Notes under the pieces: model-generated
Seen by the model: only the letters and a program-made list of their open reading frames with translations
Database searches by the model: none
What the model was told of the DNA's origin: nothing
Shown here: positions 42,924 to 53,400 of the stretch, one piece after another
How the letters are laid out: the number at the start of each line of letters is the position of its first letter
How positions within the stretch are numbered: the first letter of the stretch is position 1
Made by a program: the position numbers and the translations under genes
Source: Lactiplantibacillus plantarum EGD-AQ4
GTDB taxonomy: Bacteria; Bacillota; Bacilli; Lactobacillales; Lactobacillaceae
Length of the DNA stretch: 64,000 nt
Assembly: GCF_000463075.2 (NCBI RefSeq)
Contig: NZ_AVAQ01000012.1
Span: 62,001 to 126,000 of the forward strand
Reading direction: 5' to 3'

Positions 42924-43267
42924 CCCCGTACCTCCCATGTTGATATCGTACCAGCCGCCTATCAAAAGGCAAGCTAAGCTTCTTGGCATCCTGATAAGAC
43001 CAGGCTTTATGACCAGTCACATTTAAATCGACATCAATCGTAACTGCCCAACTTGAAGCGGTGAATTGCCACTTAACAAACGGACCATAGCGTTTCTATA
43101 GCGGATTTTTCAATATCATCTCCTGGCAAAATTTTTCTGTGGCCGAATATGGTGCTAAATCGAGGCTAAATTGTGAACCGTTTTCATTACCAATCAGTCA
43201 ACATTTGATGTCATTAAAATAATAGTTAACACTTGTTGCCATTCGAATTAAACCTGTTTGATATTTT

Positions 43268-43283
43268 TGTAGGCATACCTAAA
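43268..43283 (+). promoter_or_regulatory. MntR-type (DtxR family) box upstream of mntH
   Basis: TGTAGGCATACCTAAA fits TTTAGG-N4-CCTAAA with one mismatch. It ends just before the -35 region of the likely mntH promoter. A second, perfect box lies at 63911-63926. Confidence 0.65.
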
Positions 43284-43290
43284 AAAGTAT

Positions 43291-43318
43291 TTCCAATTAC
43301 TTTTATTTATTGTACAAT
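43291..43318 (+). promoter_or_regulatory. Likely mntH promoter
   Basis: -10 TACAAT (43313-43318) with a weak -35 TTCCAA (43291-43296), 16 bp apart, 45 bp upstream of the TTG start. The 340-bp stretch 42924-43267 holds nothing else I can name. Confidence 0.5.
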
Positions 43319-43363
43319 GACAACGGCTCAAAGATTTATACAAATAGAAAGGTGGTCTTTTAA

Positions 43364-44956
43364 TTGAGCGAAAAGACGAACACCCCAAACCGGAAGCATA
43401 AACTGATTGAATATGCGAACGGGCCCTCACTAGAGGAAATCAACGGGACAATCGAGGTTCCTAAGAATCTGAGTTTCTGGAAAACCTTGTTTGCCTACTC
43501 TGGTCCTGGTGCCTTAGTCGCAGTTGGTTATATGGATCCCGGTAATTGGTCCACTTCAATCACTGGTGGTCAAAACTACCAATACATGTTGATGTCTGTC
43601 ATCTTGATTTCAAGTTTGATTGCGATGTTACTTCAATACATGGCAGCTAAACTTGGTATCGTGAGTCAGATGGACCTAGCCCAAGCTATTCGTGCCCGGA
43701 CGAGTCGGTCACTCGGAATCGTTTTGTGGATCTTAACTGAATTAGCGATTATGGCAACTGATATTGCGGAAGTTATCGGTGCTGCTATTGCCCTGTATTT
43801 ATTATTCAATATTCCATTAGTTATCGCGGTATTTATTACCGTCTTAGACGTTTTAGTTTTGCTATTATTGACCAAAATCGGTTTCCGAAAGATCGAAGCC
43901 ATCGTGGTTTGCTTGATTCTCGTCATCTTATTCGTTTTCGTTTATCAAGTCGCTTTGTCCAACCCAGACTGGGGCGGTGTCATCAAGGGCTTGGTTCCAA
44001 CTGCTGACACCTTCTCGACTGGCCGGACGGTTAACGGGATGACGCCACTATCTGGTGCCCTGGGAATTATTGGGGCGACCGTTATGCCACATAACCTGTA
44101 CTTGCACTCTGCTATTTCACAAACACGGAAGATTGATCACAATGATGAAGAAGATGTTGCTCGTACGGTTAAGTTTGCTGCTTGGGATTCTAACATTCAA
44201 TTATCCTTCGCGTTCATCGTTAACTCACTCCTACTAATCATGGGGGTTGCCGTGTTCAAGAGCGGTGCCGTTAAGGATCCTTCATTCTTCGGCCTTTACG
44301 AAGCACTCTCAAACACCTCAATGCTCAGCAATGGGATTTTGATCAGTGTTGCTAAGTCTGGTGCCTTATCAGCCTTATTCGCGATTGCGTTACTCGCTTC
44401 TGGTCAAAACTCCACGATTACTGGGACGTTGACTGGGCAAGTGATTATGGAAGGTTTCGTTCACATGCGGATGCCACTCTGGTTACGGCGGTTAGTCACC
44501 CGGTTGATCTCTGTGATTCCAGTGCTGATTTGCGTGCTGTTGACCAGTGGCAAGAGTGCGATTGATGAACATACCGCGCTGAATAATCTGATGAATAATT
44601 CGCAAGTGTTCCTGGCCTTTGCCTTACCATTCTCAATGCTGCCACTACTCATGATGACCGACAGTGCGGCTGAAATGGGCAAACGCTTCAAAAACTCGCT
44701 CTGGATCAAAGGATTCGGCTGGTTATCAGTGATTGGTTTAACCTTCTTGAACCTATTAGGATTACCAGATTCAATTCTGGGCTTCTTCGGTGACAATCCA
44801 TCCGCCGGCGAACAAACCTTCTCTAAGATTTTGGCTTACATCTTAATCGTGGCCATCTTAGCGCTACTGGCATGGACGATTTTCGACTTACAACGTGGCA
44901 ACAAGCGTTACGTCGCACAACAACTCGCCGCAGCGGCTAAGGAGGCTGACAAATAA
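43364..44956 (+). CDS. mntH: NRAMP-family manganese transporter MntH
   Basis: 530 residues with eleven helices. The metal-site motif of helix 1 is intact ([11 protein letters not shown], Asp58 and Asn61), as is helix 6 ([13 protein letters not shown], with the selectivity Met). TTG start with AGGTGG 8 bp upstream. It imports Mn2+ with protons; lactiplantibacilli accumulate millimolar manganese as a defence against oxygen. It is translationally coupled to a universal-stress gene (TAATG overlap) and has an MntR-type box upstream. From memory, WCFS1 has several mntH copies; this one corresponds in context to lp_2992. Confidence 0.93.
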   Translation: MSEKTNTPNRKHKLIEYANGPSLEEINGTIEVPKNLSFWKTLFAYSGPGALVAVGYMDPGNWSTSITGGQNYQYMLMSVILISSLIAMLLQYMAAKLGIVSQMDLAQAIRARTSRSLGIVLWILTELAIMATDIAEVIGAAIALYLLFNIPLVIAVFITVLDVLVLLLLTKIGFRKIEAIVVCLILVILFVFVYQVALSNPDWGGVIKGLVPTADTFSTGRTVNGMTPLSGALGIIGATVMPHNLYLHSAISQTRKIDHNDEEDVARTVKFAAWDSNIQLSFAFIVNSLLLIMGVAVFKSGAVKDPSFFGLYEALSNTSMLSNGILISVAKSGALSALFAIALLASGQNSTITGTLTGQVIMEGFVHMRMPLWLRRLVTRLISVIPVLICVLLTSGKSAIDEHTALNNLMNNSQVFLAFALPFSMLPLLMMTDSAAEMGKRFKNSLWIKGFGWLSVIGLTFLNLLGLPDSILGFFGDNPSAGEQTFSKILAYILIVAILALLAWTIFDLQRGNKRYVAQQLAAAAKEADK

Positions 44957-45387
44957 TGGCAACCAAATTCAAACGAATCTTAGTCGGTGTCGATGATTCG
45001 GCTGACGCCCTACTCGCCTTCGACTATGCGATTCATCAGGCAAAACAAGACGATGCTGAACTGGTCATCATTTCGATTCTAGAAAACGACGACATGAACG
45101 TCTACCAAGCCTTAAGCAAAGATTATGTGCATGGTGAACACAAAGAGTTGGAACAACACATCTTAAAATACCAGCAACAAGCTCAAGAAGCTGGTGTGAC
45201 CAAGGTTCGCTCAATGATTGCGGAAGGTGAACCTGGCGAGACGATCGTTAAGGAAGTCATTCCACACGTTCAACCAGATTTACTCATCATCGGTTCATTA
45301 GCGAAGAAAGGCATTGCAAAGCACTTTGGGAGCCAAGCTGCTTACATGGCGAAGTACGCCCCCGTTTCAGTGCTGGTCATTCGTTAA
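44956..45387 (+). CDS. Universal stress protein, UspA family
   Basis: 143 residues with the Usp fold: KRILVGVDDSADALLAFDYA at the N-terminus and the ATP-binding motif near the C-terminus, IIGSLAKKGIAKHFGSQAAYMAKYAPVSVLVIR, which fits G-2x-G-9x-G-(S/T) only loosely. The ATG overlaps the mntH stop codon by one base, so the two proteins are made together; a role in regulating Mn transport or stress response is inferred from this coupling. Confidence 0.9.
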   Translation: MATKFKRILVGVDDSADALLAFDYAIHQAKQDDAELVIISILENDDMNVYQALSKDYVHGEHKELEQHILKYQQQAQEAGVTKVRSMIAEGEPGETIVKEVIPHVQPDLLIIGSLAKKGIAKHFGSQAAYMAKYAPVSVLVIR

Positions 45388-45462
45388 TCAAACCAGTGTT
45401 ACCAATTCAAAACATTGAATCAGTTCTTGAATCAGATTAAAAACACAGCATTTTTTGCTGAT

Positions 45463-45498
45463 AAAGCGGCGACTCGCATCTGTGAGACGCCGCTTTTA
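45463..45498 (+). terminator. Terminator after mntH-usp
   Basis: AAAGCGGCG / CGCCGCTTT with an inner CTC/GAG pair and a T-rich tail. Confidence 0.85.
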
Positions 45499-45586
45499 TT
45501 TTACAGATTTATTTTTAGGATGGCATAACTTTATTTGACTATTCACCTTAACCCACTATAATAGATGTTGAAGGGGGTATTTGATC

Positions 45587-45859
45587 ATGACACCTAACGA
45601 GACCTACGACGATTTAGAACAATTGCATCTATTACCAGCAACCCAATTTACTTGGCGGCCCTTCACTTCTACCACCATCTTTGTTGACAGTCCGCACGAC
45701 CGGCGCGTTTATCGGCTGAACTTAGCGGACGCGACCGTCGACATTTTTCAAGCAGACCCTAGTTCAGAACTCTCTGAACACTTCGAGCCCCTCAAAACGA
45801 TTCAACTAACACCACAACAAATGAGTCAACTCAAACCATCACAACCAGTTGCCTCATAA
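45587..45859 (+). CDS. Small protein of unknown function, 90 aa
   Basis: 90 residues from the ATG at 45587, preceded by AAGGGGG. No signal peptide or membrane helix. The centre (TTIFVDSPHDRRVYRLNLADATVDIF) looks like a short beta structure, and the C-terminus is Gln/Pro/Ser-rich. A promoter-like TATAAT occurs near 45558. A strong terminator follows. I do not recognise it. Confidence 0.65.
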   Translation: MTPNETYDDLEQLHLLPATQFTWRPFTSTTIFVDSPHDRRVYRLNLADATVDIFQADPSSELSEHFEPLKTIQLTPQQMSQLKPSQPVAS

Positions 45860-45875
45860 CAATTGTCATTAGCAC

Positions 45876-45926
45876 GCAAATAAGCGTTTCAGGAATGAAC
45901 TTACCATTCTTGAAACGCTTATTTGC
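45876..45926. terminator. Terminator after the 90-aa gene
   Basis: A 22-bp stem (arms beginning GCAAATAAGCGTTTC and CATTCTTGAAACG) with a 7-nt loop and one mismatch. Placed between convergent genes. Confidence 0.9.
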
Positions 45927-46037
45927 ATCGATTTGATTGTACTATTGCTTGGCCGTTGTAGCTGGCAAAACGGCTCATCACCTGCAGTTGACGGTTTTAC
46001 TAGTCAGTAGTGATTGCTGCCGAACGCCGAGACTTAA

Positions 46038-46724
46038 CTATACCTCTTCATCCGACACTGGTGCGCGCCGGCGGTCATGGTGAATCAGCCACAATAAGCC
46101 TACTAATAAAACGACAACGCCAATCATGAACGCGGCATTTTTAAAATGCGCCTTGATTAATTCATCGCCACCCCAGGCATAAATAATGGCAGTTGGCATA
46201 CTCCCTACTAACGTTGCCCACGCTAATTGTCGTCGTGTCACCGCCGTTTCAACAGCGGCCAAGCTCACCAACGAGGTCGGAATAAACGGGACGGTGTACC
46301 CAATAATGACACCGAGTAACGGATGCCGCATATTACCGATTGCGGTCACAAGTTTTGACGATTTTTGCGTCCGATGGGCGGTCACCCGTCCAAAGAACCG
46401 TTGTGCAATCAAGTTGCCCAGTGTAATGCCGACAATATTCAGGACAGCACCGAGCCCTTTGCCAAAACAAATCCCAGCGACGACACTGATCGTCGCAACG
46501 GGTGCGCCCGGAATAATTGAAAAACAAATCAATAAGGGCACCACCAACCCAATATCCACGGCGCGATGTCGCCGCACTTGTGTGACTAGCGCTTCTTGGT
46601 TGAAGACCCGGTGTTGAACGAGTTCCCAGGTGCCGTGATAGCGATAGACCAATAGCCCAATCAGCAGCAGTGCTAGTAGCGCCGCACCGACAATCAGTTG
46701 TCGTTTCGTTAACTTAAAATTCAC
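46038..46724 (-). CDS. VTT/TVP38-family membrane protein
   Basis: 228 residues with about six hydrophobic segments and the VTT (SNARE-associated) signature: ICFSIIPGAPVATISVVAGICFG followed by GAVLNIVGITLGNLIAQRFFG, and GYTVPFIPTSLVSLAAV. Related DedA/TVP38 proteins flip lipids or support envelope homeostasis. GTG start with GGAGG 5 bp upstream. Third gene of an operon with cadD and arsR, which suggests a part in metal stress, though a general envelope role is possible. Confidence 0.85.
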   Translation of the reverse strand: MNFKLTKRQLIVGAALLALLLIGLLVYRYHGTWELVQHRVFNQEALVTQVRRHRAVDIGLVVPLLICFSIIPGAPVATISVVAGICFGKGLGAVLNIVGITLGNLIAQRFFGRVTAHRTQKSSKLVTAIGNMRHPLLGVIIGYTVPFIPTSLVSLAAVETAVTRRQLAWATLVGSMPTAIIYAWGGDELIKAHFKNAAFMIGVVVLLVGLLWLIHHDRRRAPVSDEEV

Positions 46725-46735
46725 ATTATCCTCCG

Positions 46736-47050
46736 CTAATCGTGATGGGGCTCATGCTTGATTTCATGCGCCACGTGCCCAATCATGGCATCCACCATTT
46801 CTAAAATATGGGGGTCATCTAAACAATAGTAAACATGCTTACCGCGCTTGGTCTTAGACACCAATTGATACTGAAATAAAATCGCTAATTGGTGAGAAAC
46901 TTGCGGTTGCGGCAGTTGCACGTGACTCACGATGGCCGTCACATCCGCTTCGTGCTGTTCTAAAAATCGCAGTATTTTGATCCGATTCACATTGCCGAGT
47001 ACCTTATAGATTTTAGCTGCTTCGGCTAATAGTTGATTGCTAACTTCCAT
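46736..47050 (-). CDS. ArsR/SmtB-family metal-responsive repressor
   Basis: 104 residues. Winged helix: GNVNRIKILRFLEQHEADV, PQPQVSHQLAILFQYQLVSKTKRGKHVYYCL. The last helix DPHILEMVDAMIGHVAHEIKHEPHHD carries Asp and His ligands in the spacing of the alpha5 zinc/nickel/cobalt sites (CzrA/NmtR type) plus extra His. The Cys ligands of CadC are absent. It should repress the cadD-arsR-VTT operon through the palindrome at 47671-47690 and release DNA when metal binds. Confidence 0.9.
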   Translation of the reverse strand: MEVSNQLLAEAAKIYKVLGNVNRIKILRFLEQHEADVTAIVSHVQLPQPQVSHQLAILFQYQLVSKTKRGKHVYYCLDDPHILEMVDAMIGHVAHEIKHEPHHD

Positions 47051-47073
47051 CCGTGGGCCTCCGTTCCCAGTCG

Positions 47074-47637
47074 TTACCAGAGTGCCAATAAGTGACTGAT
47101 CAGGCCACTATCCCAGAAGACGTAGCAGCCGATCAACACATAACAAATCTTCATCAAACGTTCACCGTGGGCAGTGATCACCCGCTGGACGACTGGCAAT
47201 GCCGCCACTTGTTTGATAATAACCACTACCAGCACAGTCAGCACCCCAATAAACACTAACGTCATCAAGAAATGTGCCATGCTTTCGCCAACGAGGACTG
47301 GCAAGAAAATCGATAAATTACAGCTCGCACACACGGCCAAATACGTCACCAGTACGTTCAACACTGGTGATCGACCAGCACGGTCCGCTTGCTCGTCATC
47401 ATCGTCATGAAACGCCAGCCAAATTGGCAAAATCCCCAAAACACCGAGCAGCCATTCCGGCAAGAACAAGGTTAACGTCCGACCGATAAAGAAGCTCGCT
47501 GTCAGTAAAATCATATTTCCCAGGAAATAACCCCAAATCACCTGCGATAACCGGTACTTTTTGAGTAAGAACACCAACATAAAGAAGAAGTCCAAATTAA
47601 CGCTCAAAAAGGTTAGCGCTAAAATCCCATAGTGCAT
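47074..47637 (-). CDS. cadD: CadD-family cadmium resistance transporter
   Basis: 187 residues, about five helices, with the CadD features LTFLSVNLDFFFMLVFLLKKY, GYFLGNMILL, LGILPIWLAFHDDDDEQ and YLAVCASCNLSIFLPVLV. It gives resistance to cadmium or related divalent ions by efflux or sequestration at the membrane. The start MHYGILAL is chosen by family alignment; the ribosome site is weak (GGGTGATGGG). First gene of a metal-regulated operon with arsR and a VTT protein. Confidence 0.87.
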   Translation of the reverse strand: MHYGILALTFLSVNLDFFFMLVFLLKKYRLSQVIWGYFLGNMILLTASFFIGRTLTLFLPEWLLGVLGILPIWLAFHDDDDEQADRAGRSPVLNVLVTYLAVCASCNLSIFLPVLVGESMAHFLMTLVFIGVLTVLVVVIIKQVAALPVVQRVITAHGERLMKICYVLIGCYVFWDSGLISHLLALW

Positions 47638-47667
47638 CCCATCACCCACTCTTTTATCGTTGACTTT

Positions 47668-47695
47668 ATTATATGTCAAATTCGACATATGTAAA
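47668..47695 (-). promoter_or_regulatory. cadD operon promoter with ArsR operator
   Basis: -35 TTTACA (47690-47695), 16 bp, -10 TATAAT (47668-47673) on the minus strand. The palindrome ATATGTCAAATTCGACATAT (47671-47690) fills the spacer, the usual position of ArsR-family operators. Confidence 0.8.
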
Positions 47696-47763
47696 GCAAA
47701 AGCTGCACCCAACTGAAAAGTAAATCGTTACTAGTCAGTCCACAATCAGATACCCGCGCCACG

Positions 47764-47817
47764 CAAAAACGTCCACCAATGGGACTAAGCAGGTGCTTAG
47801 CCCGCAATGGCGGACGT
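47764..47817 (-). terminator. Terminator after the MacB-type ABC gene
   Basis: A long stem: ACGTCC...GGACGT enclosing CTAAGCA/TGCTTAG with small internal loops, and TTTTTG on the minus strand. It lies about 190 bp past the stop codon; 47818-48010 holds nothing else I can identify. Confidence 0.7.
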
Positions 47818-48010
47818 CTTCTGGTTGACTGCTGAATAGCAGATCAATATTGATTTCGATAGTTATCTTCAAATAATGAGCTAATCAAGGTGCATCTTGG
47901 AAACTTGGCTGGGTTGACAGCTCATCCCAGCAATCATACGTCCTGACACGTTAGCATCGTTTCATATCGCCACCAAGCTTGTCACGTTCTTGCCCAGTCA
48001 GCGTTAAGTA

Positions 48011-50014
48011 CTAATCTGCGGCTAACGCATCAATTGGATTCAAGCGAGCAGCCCGCCATGCTGGTAGAATTGCCGCTAATAGCGCGATTACCAAGGCAAT
48101 GATAAAGGTCGAAACAACATTACCGAGATGAATTTCTATCATATTGTAACTGGCGATTTGGTAGAGGACTTTATTCAGCGCAGCCCCGACACCATAGGCA
48201 ATCCCCGTGGCAAGTAGCGCACTGATGACCCCGATAATGAGCGATTCACTCGTGAACAAGCGGCGAATATCGCCCCGACTTTCACCGAGTGCACGCAAAA
48301 TTCCAATTTCCTTTTTACGAGCACTAACGGACATGAACATCGTCACGATAATCATCAACGCTGAAACGAGTAGTGAAATACCCGCAATCGCAGCCAAAAT
48401 AGTCGTCGCTAAGTTGACGTACGTGTTGACGGTGTCTAGCATGCTGGCAATACTCGTTGCCCGATAAGTCCGCTTGCCGTCAATTTTGAGCTTGTTGATT
48501 TGCTTCGTGACCGCGTCATTGTGATTCCGGGAATCAACTTTAACCGCGACAGAAGTCGGTTTCGTGCTCAAATCTTTCGATGAACGCATCGCCTTCATGG
48601 TGGTGTACGAAACCGCATTGACCGCACCACCAGTCGTGCTTTCAGTAATTCCGGCAACGGTTAATTGCTGCTTAACCGTTACCGATTTACCGCTGGTATT
48701 GGTCGTCTGGAAGGAGACGGTAACTTTCTTACCAACTAAGTCCTTCCAATTCTTAGACGACCACTTTTTGGCAACGGTGTCCTTATCAACGACAATTTCA
48801 TTTTTGCCAGCCGTATGCCCCGCTTTAATAATGGATTTCCGGTTGGAAGCCGTCCAAGTTGTCAGTGTCGATGCCGTATAGTCTTTTGACCCAATGGATA
48901 GCGTCGCGTTGCTTGCACTAACAATCGGTTGAACTGTCTGAACGTGTTTAACTTTCTTCAGCTGTGCCAATTGTGTGTTGCTAAAGGTCGGTTGACTAGT
49001 CGTCGTTGAACTGACACCCATTGCGGCGGCCTGCTGATTATTGGCTTGGGCACCGCCACCCCGTTGATTTTGGCTCGTCTTCTGATACCGACTGACCGTC
49101 ACGACCCGCGGATTGACCATATCATTGATTTCTTGGTTGATATAGCCTTTTAACCCGTTGCCTAGGCCGTTGAATAGCGTCACCGCAAATAGCCCAATGG
49201 CCGTCCCAATAATAATAATCAGGTTCCAAGTCCAAGTGTAGCGCAAGTGTTTAAACGCCGTACTCATTGGCACGTACCATGGCAGCTTGCGCGCGGGAAT
49301 TTGTTGCCGATTTTCATCAACCGGATAGGCGGCCTTAATCCGGTCATCCGATGTAATCTGGCCATCCGCTAATCGAACGATGCGTGTTCCGGCGTTGGCG
49401 ACATCCTCAGAGTGGGTCACACAAATCACTAACCGGCCCTCTTCTGCAATTTGATCCAACAGTTTCAACACATCAGCCGTATTTTCAGAATCCAGCGCCC
49501 CAGTCGGTTCATCCGCAATAATAATTTGCGGGTCACTAGCGAGCGCTCGGGCAATTGCGACCCGTTGCTTCTGCCCACCAGACAATTGGTTCGGATACTT
49601 TTTGATTTGATCAGTCAATCCGACCTTTGCTAACAATTCCTTGGCCCGTTGTTCGCGCGCAGAACGATTGAGCTTGGTCATATCCAATGAGATCAAAACG
49701 TTATCTAGGACTGATAAGTGATTGATCAAGTTATAGGATTGATAAATATAGCCGATAGTTTCTCGACGATACTGGTCCATTTGTTTTTCTTGGTGATGAT
49801 CCAACGCGGTCCCTTGAAGCAAGACTTGGCCTTCAAATTGCCGGTCCAACCCACCGATGATGTTCATCAGCGTCGACTTCCCACCACCGGATTCACCTAA
49901 AATCGCCACGAACTCGCCACGTTCAAAAGTTAAATTAATCCCATTCAAAACTGGGAAGGCTTGTTTACCTAAATAATAGGCTTTGTGAATATCCTTTAAT
50001 TCTAAGTAACTCAC
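48011..50014 (-). CDS. MacB-type ABC exporter (ATPase fused to FtsX permease)
   Basis: 667 residues. The N-terminal ATPase has Walker [10 protein letters not shown] (about 40-48), signature [16 protein letters not shown] (about 143) and Walker [15 protein letters not shown], then a linker, one helix ([18 protein letters not shown], about 262), a large extracytoplasmic MacB_PCD domain (290-540) and three FtsX helices to the end ([20 protein letters not shown] onward). Family members expel peptides, antibiotics or siderophores by mechanotransmission. GTG start. Upstream lies a near-copy of the MarR operator of 21144-21192. Confidence 0.9.
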   Translation of the reverse strand: MSYLELKDIHKAYYLGKQAFPVLNGINLTFERGEFVAILGESGGGKSTLMNIIGGLDRQFEGQVLLQGTALDHHQEKQMDQYRRETIGYIYQSYNLINHLSVLDNVLISLDMTKLNRSAREQRAKELLAKVGLTDQIKKYPNQLSGGQKQRVAIARALASDPQIIIADEPTGALDSENTADVLKLLDQIAEEGRLVICVTHSEDVANAGTRIVRLADGQITSDDRIKAAYPVDENRQQIPARKLPWYVPMSTAFKHLRYTWTWNLIIIIGTAIGLFAVTLFNGLGNGLKGYINQEINDMVNPRVVTVSRYQKTSQNQRGGGAQANNQQAAAMGVSSTTTSQPTFSNTQLAQLKKVKHVQTVQPIVSASNATLSIGSKDYTASTLTTWTASNRKSIIKAGHTAGKNEIVVDKDTVAKKWSSKNWKDLVGKKVTVSFQTTNTSGKSVTVKQQLTVAGITESTTGGAVNAVSYTTMKAMRSSKDLSTKPTSVAVKVDSRNHNDAVTKQINKLKIDGKRTYRATSIASMLDTVNTYVNLATTILAAIAGISLLVSALMIIVTMFMSVSARKKEIGILRALGESRGDIRRLFTSESLIIGVISALLATGIAYGVGAALNKVLYQIASYNMIEIHLGNVVSTFIIALVIALLAAILPAWRAARLNPIDALAAD

Positions 50015-50161
50015 GCTAATTCACCCTACCTTACTTCACTGTCATGTGTGCCAACAGCCTTGCAATGTAACAAGGCTTAAACTGTGACTATTGGTCATTA
50101 AGTTTACCAGAGATTGGGCTCCGGCAACACCCTAATGCGTCAATTTAATTGGAACTTAGCA

Positions 50162-50210
50162 TAGCACGTTAGTTAGTCTGTTGCAACAAAATCTAACTAA
50201 AATACTAACA
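50162..50210 (-). promoter_or_regulatory. MarR operator/promoter, second copy
   Basis: 49 bp with the same half-sites and spacing as 21144-21192 (TAGCACGTTAGTTAG, then CTAACTA, then CTAACA), overlapping a possible promoter TTGCAA-17-TATGCT on the minus strand, 150 bp upstream of the MacB-type gene. Confidence 0.75.
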
Positions 50211-50343
50211 ATTTTTATAATTCAAAACGCATCCGCACCATTGACAAGTTAGGCGAGTGCTATTTCACCTAGTCAGTCACAGACTCCGTTCCGATAGCTA
50301 GCAACCAGACGTTCAGTCCGTCTACCATCGTAGCCTGTGGACA

Positions 50344-50388
50344 AAAGGGCAGTCCTGAAACGAATCCTCGTTTTTCAGAACTGCCCTT
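50344..50388 (-). terminator. Terminator after the LPXTG phosphodiesterase gene
   Basis: AAGGGCAGTTCTGAAA / TTTCAGGACTGCCCTT with small imperfections and an inner CGA loop. Confidence 0.85.
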
Positions 50389-50433
50389 GTTGACATGGCC
50401 CTATTTAAATCACTGTGGCATCATTAATCCACG

Positions 50434-53400
50434 CTAGGCATGCCGTTTCCGCCACCAAACGGCTAAGCCACCGGTAATCATCAGTAAGAGACTACCTGCA
50501 ACCGCCAACCACCGTTGAATTGCTTCACCGGTTTGTGGTAACCAGCTGCCGTGATGGGGCTTCGTGGTCGAATGCGCTGCGTTAGCCGCAGTATTCGTTT
50601 CCGGTAAGGTCGTCCCATTGGTGCTGACCGCTGACGTGCCATCTCCACCTTTGCCAGGTTTAGCCGGCGTATTGGCGTTACCATCGGGTTTAGCGGCATT
50701 TGACTTGTTGTCATCTGGCTTAACATTGGTATTGCCGTTGCCATTTGGTTTTTCGGTATTTGAACCATGGCCATTTGGCTTCGCATTGCCGCTACCACCT
50801 GGTTTAGTGATACTTGAATCGTGACCACCTGGCTTAACATCTGGTTTAGTGGTACTTGAACCATTTTCGTCCGGTTTAACTGCAGTATTATCGTTGCCAC
50901 CTGGTTTAGTGGTACTTGAATCGTGACCACCTGGCTTAACATCGGTATTACCGTTGTTACCGGGCTTCGTGGCACTTGAACCATTTTCGTCCGGCTTACC
51001 TGCAACATTACCGTTGCCATCCGGTTTAGTGGTGCCTGAACTATTTTCATCCGGCTTAACTACAATATTCCCGTTGCCCTCTGGTTTGTCTGTACTTGAC
51101 TCATTTCCGTCCGGTTTAACTACAGTACTCCCGTTGCCCTCTGGTTTGTCTGTACTTGACTCATTTCCGTCCGGTTTAACTGCAGTATTGCCGTTACCAT
51201 CAGGTTTCACACTACTTGATCCATTCTCATCCGGCTTAACTGCAGTACTACCGTTGCCGTTAGGTTTAGTGGTATTTGCCCCGTTTTCATCTGGTTTAAC
51301 CGGCGTCGTTAACGGATTATCGTTGTCAAGGTCGACCAAGACTTCTGTTCCATCGGCAGTTGCCGCCATCGCTTGGCTTAACATGATCGTCTTAGCTGCT
51401 TTGGCCTTGCTTGGCGCCAATTTGATTGTCACCAGATTCGTCACGGGTTGACTCGCACTGACGGTCAAACGTAATTGGCCGTTAGCCACCATTCGGCGTA
51501 AAATTTTGACACCCGTTGGGACCTGAATATCCGCAACGTCACGGCCAGCGAGGTCGAATTGCAAATCAAACGCAGTGAGTTGCCGCTTCTGAGCATTCGT
51601 CACTTGCACTTGTGCTTCGTGGTCGTTGCGACTTAACTTCAGTGTTTCAACCGCGCGGTGTTTTTTAGTCAGCTCCGTTTGCTTGAGGAAGGCTGACGTG
51701 TCAAAGACCTGGCTGTCAAACATTTGCGGGGCTTGTGGCACTTGTAAGGCATTTAAAATCAACGCACTCACATCCGCGTTGCTACCGCCATGTAGCCGGC
51801 GACCGCTATCCACCGTTTCCCCACCGAGGGCCATGAAAATACTACGGTTGTATTCATCCCAGCCGCCATGGTTAGTCCCGGCGCCACCGTGGTCCGCGTT
51901 AGCAATCACTAACGTATCATGGATGTGGCCAGTTGCTTCCAGTTTGTCCATAACGCGCTTAAATAAGCCGTCATATTGCGCATACTTATCCCAATAATTA
52001 TCGTTATACCAGCCACGACTATGGCCCTGACCATCCATGTAATCACTTTGCATGTACACCAGGCCGGTGTTCTTAAACTCAGATGAACCGATGTAGTTGG
52101 CAACATCGTCAAATGATTTCAACGAAGCTGACTGCTTAGTCATCACGGCTGCATCCGGCTCAACAATACTGTTCACGATTGGGCCCCACTCTGAAAAGGC
52201 TGCGGCACCACGGGTTGGGTTCTCTGCTTGAAGCATTTTGAAGACAGATGGGAACAACGCTTGTGGCTTATCAAAGTCAGCAAAGTATTCTTGTCCCATT
52301 GAACCGTTAGTCCCTTGGTATTCCTTAGGTAACGTGTCCCATGGCCGTCCGTGCAACATGGAAATGTAGTTCTGAGCTGAAATCGCTGGCGAAACCGCCC
52401 GCGCAGAGGTACTCATCGCAAATTGTTTGTTGAATAAATCCATCGTGTACGTGTTGCGGCGCTTCTTCATAATAACTGGGTCCGTCGTCCATGCTGGGGT
52501 TTTAGTCCCTTGGGCGTAGTACATCCCCTTTGGATCCCAGGGGTTACCACCACCATCCGTCGTCAAAACGACCACGTGTTTATACGGTTTGATTTCAGCC
52601 TGTTTGGCGGCAGCGACTTGGTCAGTTGCGGACGCTAAAGCCACGTCTCCGACCCCAATAATACCGTCACCATTGTAATCGAGGGCGTATTTCCCTTGAA
52701 TTTCAACGGGCTGAGCAGCTCCTAATTGAACCGTTGTGTTTTTGGTGGTTTGTTCCAATTTAATTTGCGTCTCACCCGCAATTTTGGCCTTTAAATTGAG
52801 GTGTGCCAGTCGGGTCTGGGCATACTTCTTAAAATCAGCCGTCGACAAATTAGCGGTCGTTGTCACGCGGACCCGTCCCGGTTGAACGAGTTGCACCTGT
52901 GTCTGATTGCCTTGTAATAGTCGTTCAGCACCGACATAATCAAATTTGTTGGCATCGTAGACCACATCGATGGTTAGCGGTTGAGCTGGTGTGGCCTTTA
53001 ATTGCCGGGCGTGTACATTAAGCCCATAAGTGTGGCCAGCTGCAATCCGCTTCGCTCCTACCAAACGCGTCGCTACTGACTGCTCAACCGGCGCCACTAT
53101 ATGCTTGCCCTGTTGCGCTTTATCGTTCAATTGACTAACTTGTTCAAGAGTCAGCACTTGGTCATACAACCGGGCTTGCTTGATTTGTCCCGTCATCATC
53201 GACTGGACGTGCGAGCCAGGTGCGGCATCGCCACCTAAGACGAAATCCTTGGTATTCTGGGCCAGCTTCAAATCCCCCGGCATGGCCACTTGTTGCACCA
53301 ATTTGCCATCAAGATACAGACTCGCCGTCTTATTTTTATCGATCACACCGACCGCATGCACCCACTGGCCCTTATGCAGCGTACCTTTTGGCGTTTTGTA

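Noticed and set aside
50564-51451. Plus-strand open frames opposite the KPDGN repeats
   Set aside because: They are shadows created by the 60-bp coding repeats of the LPXTG gene.
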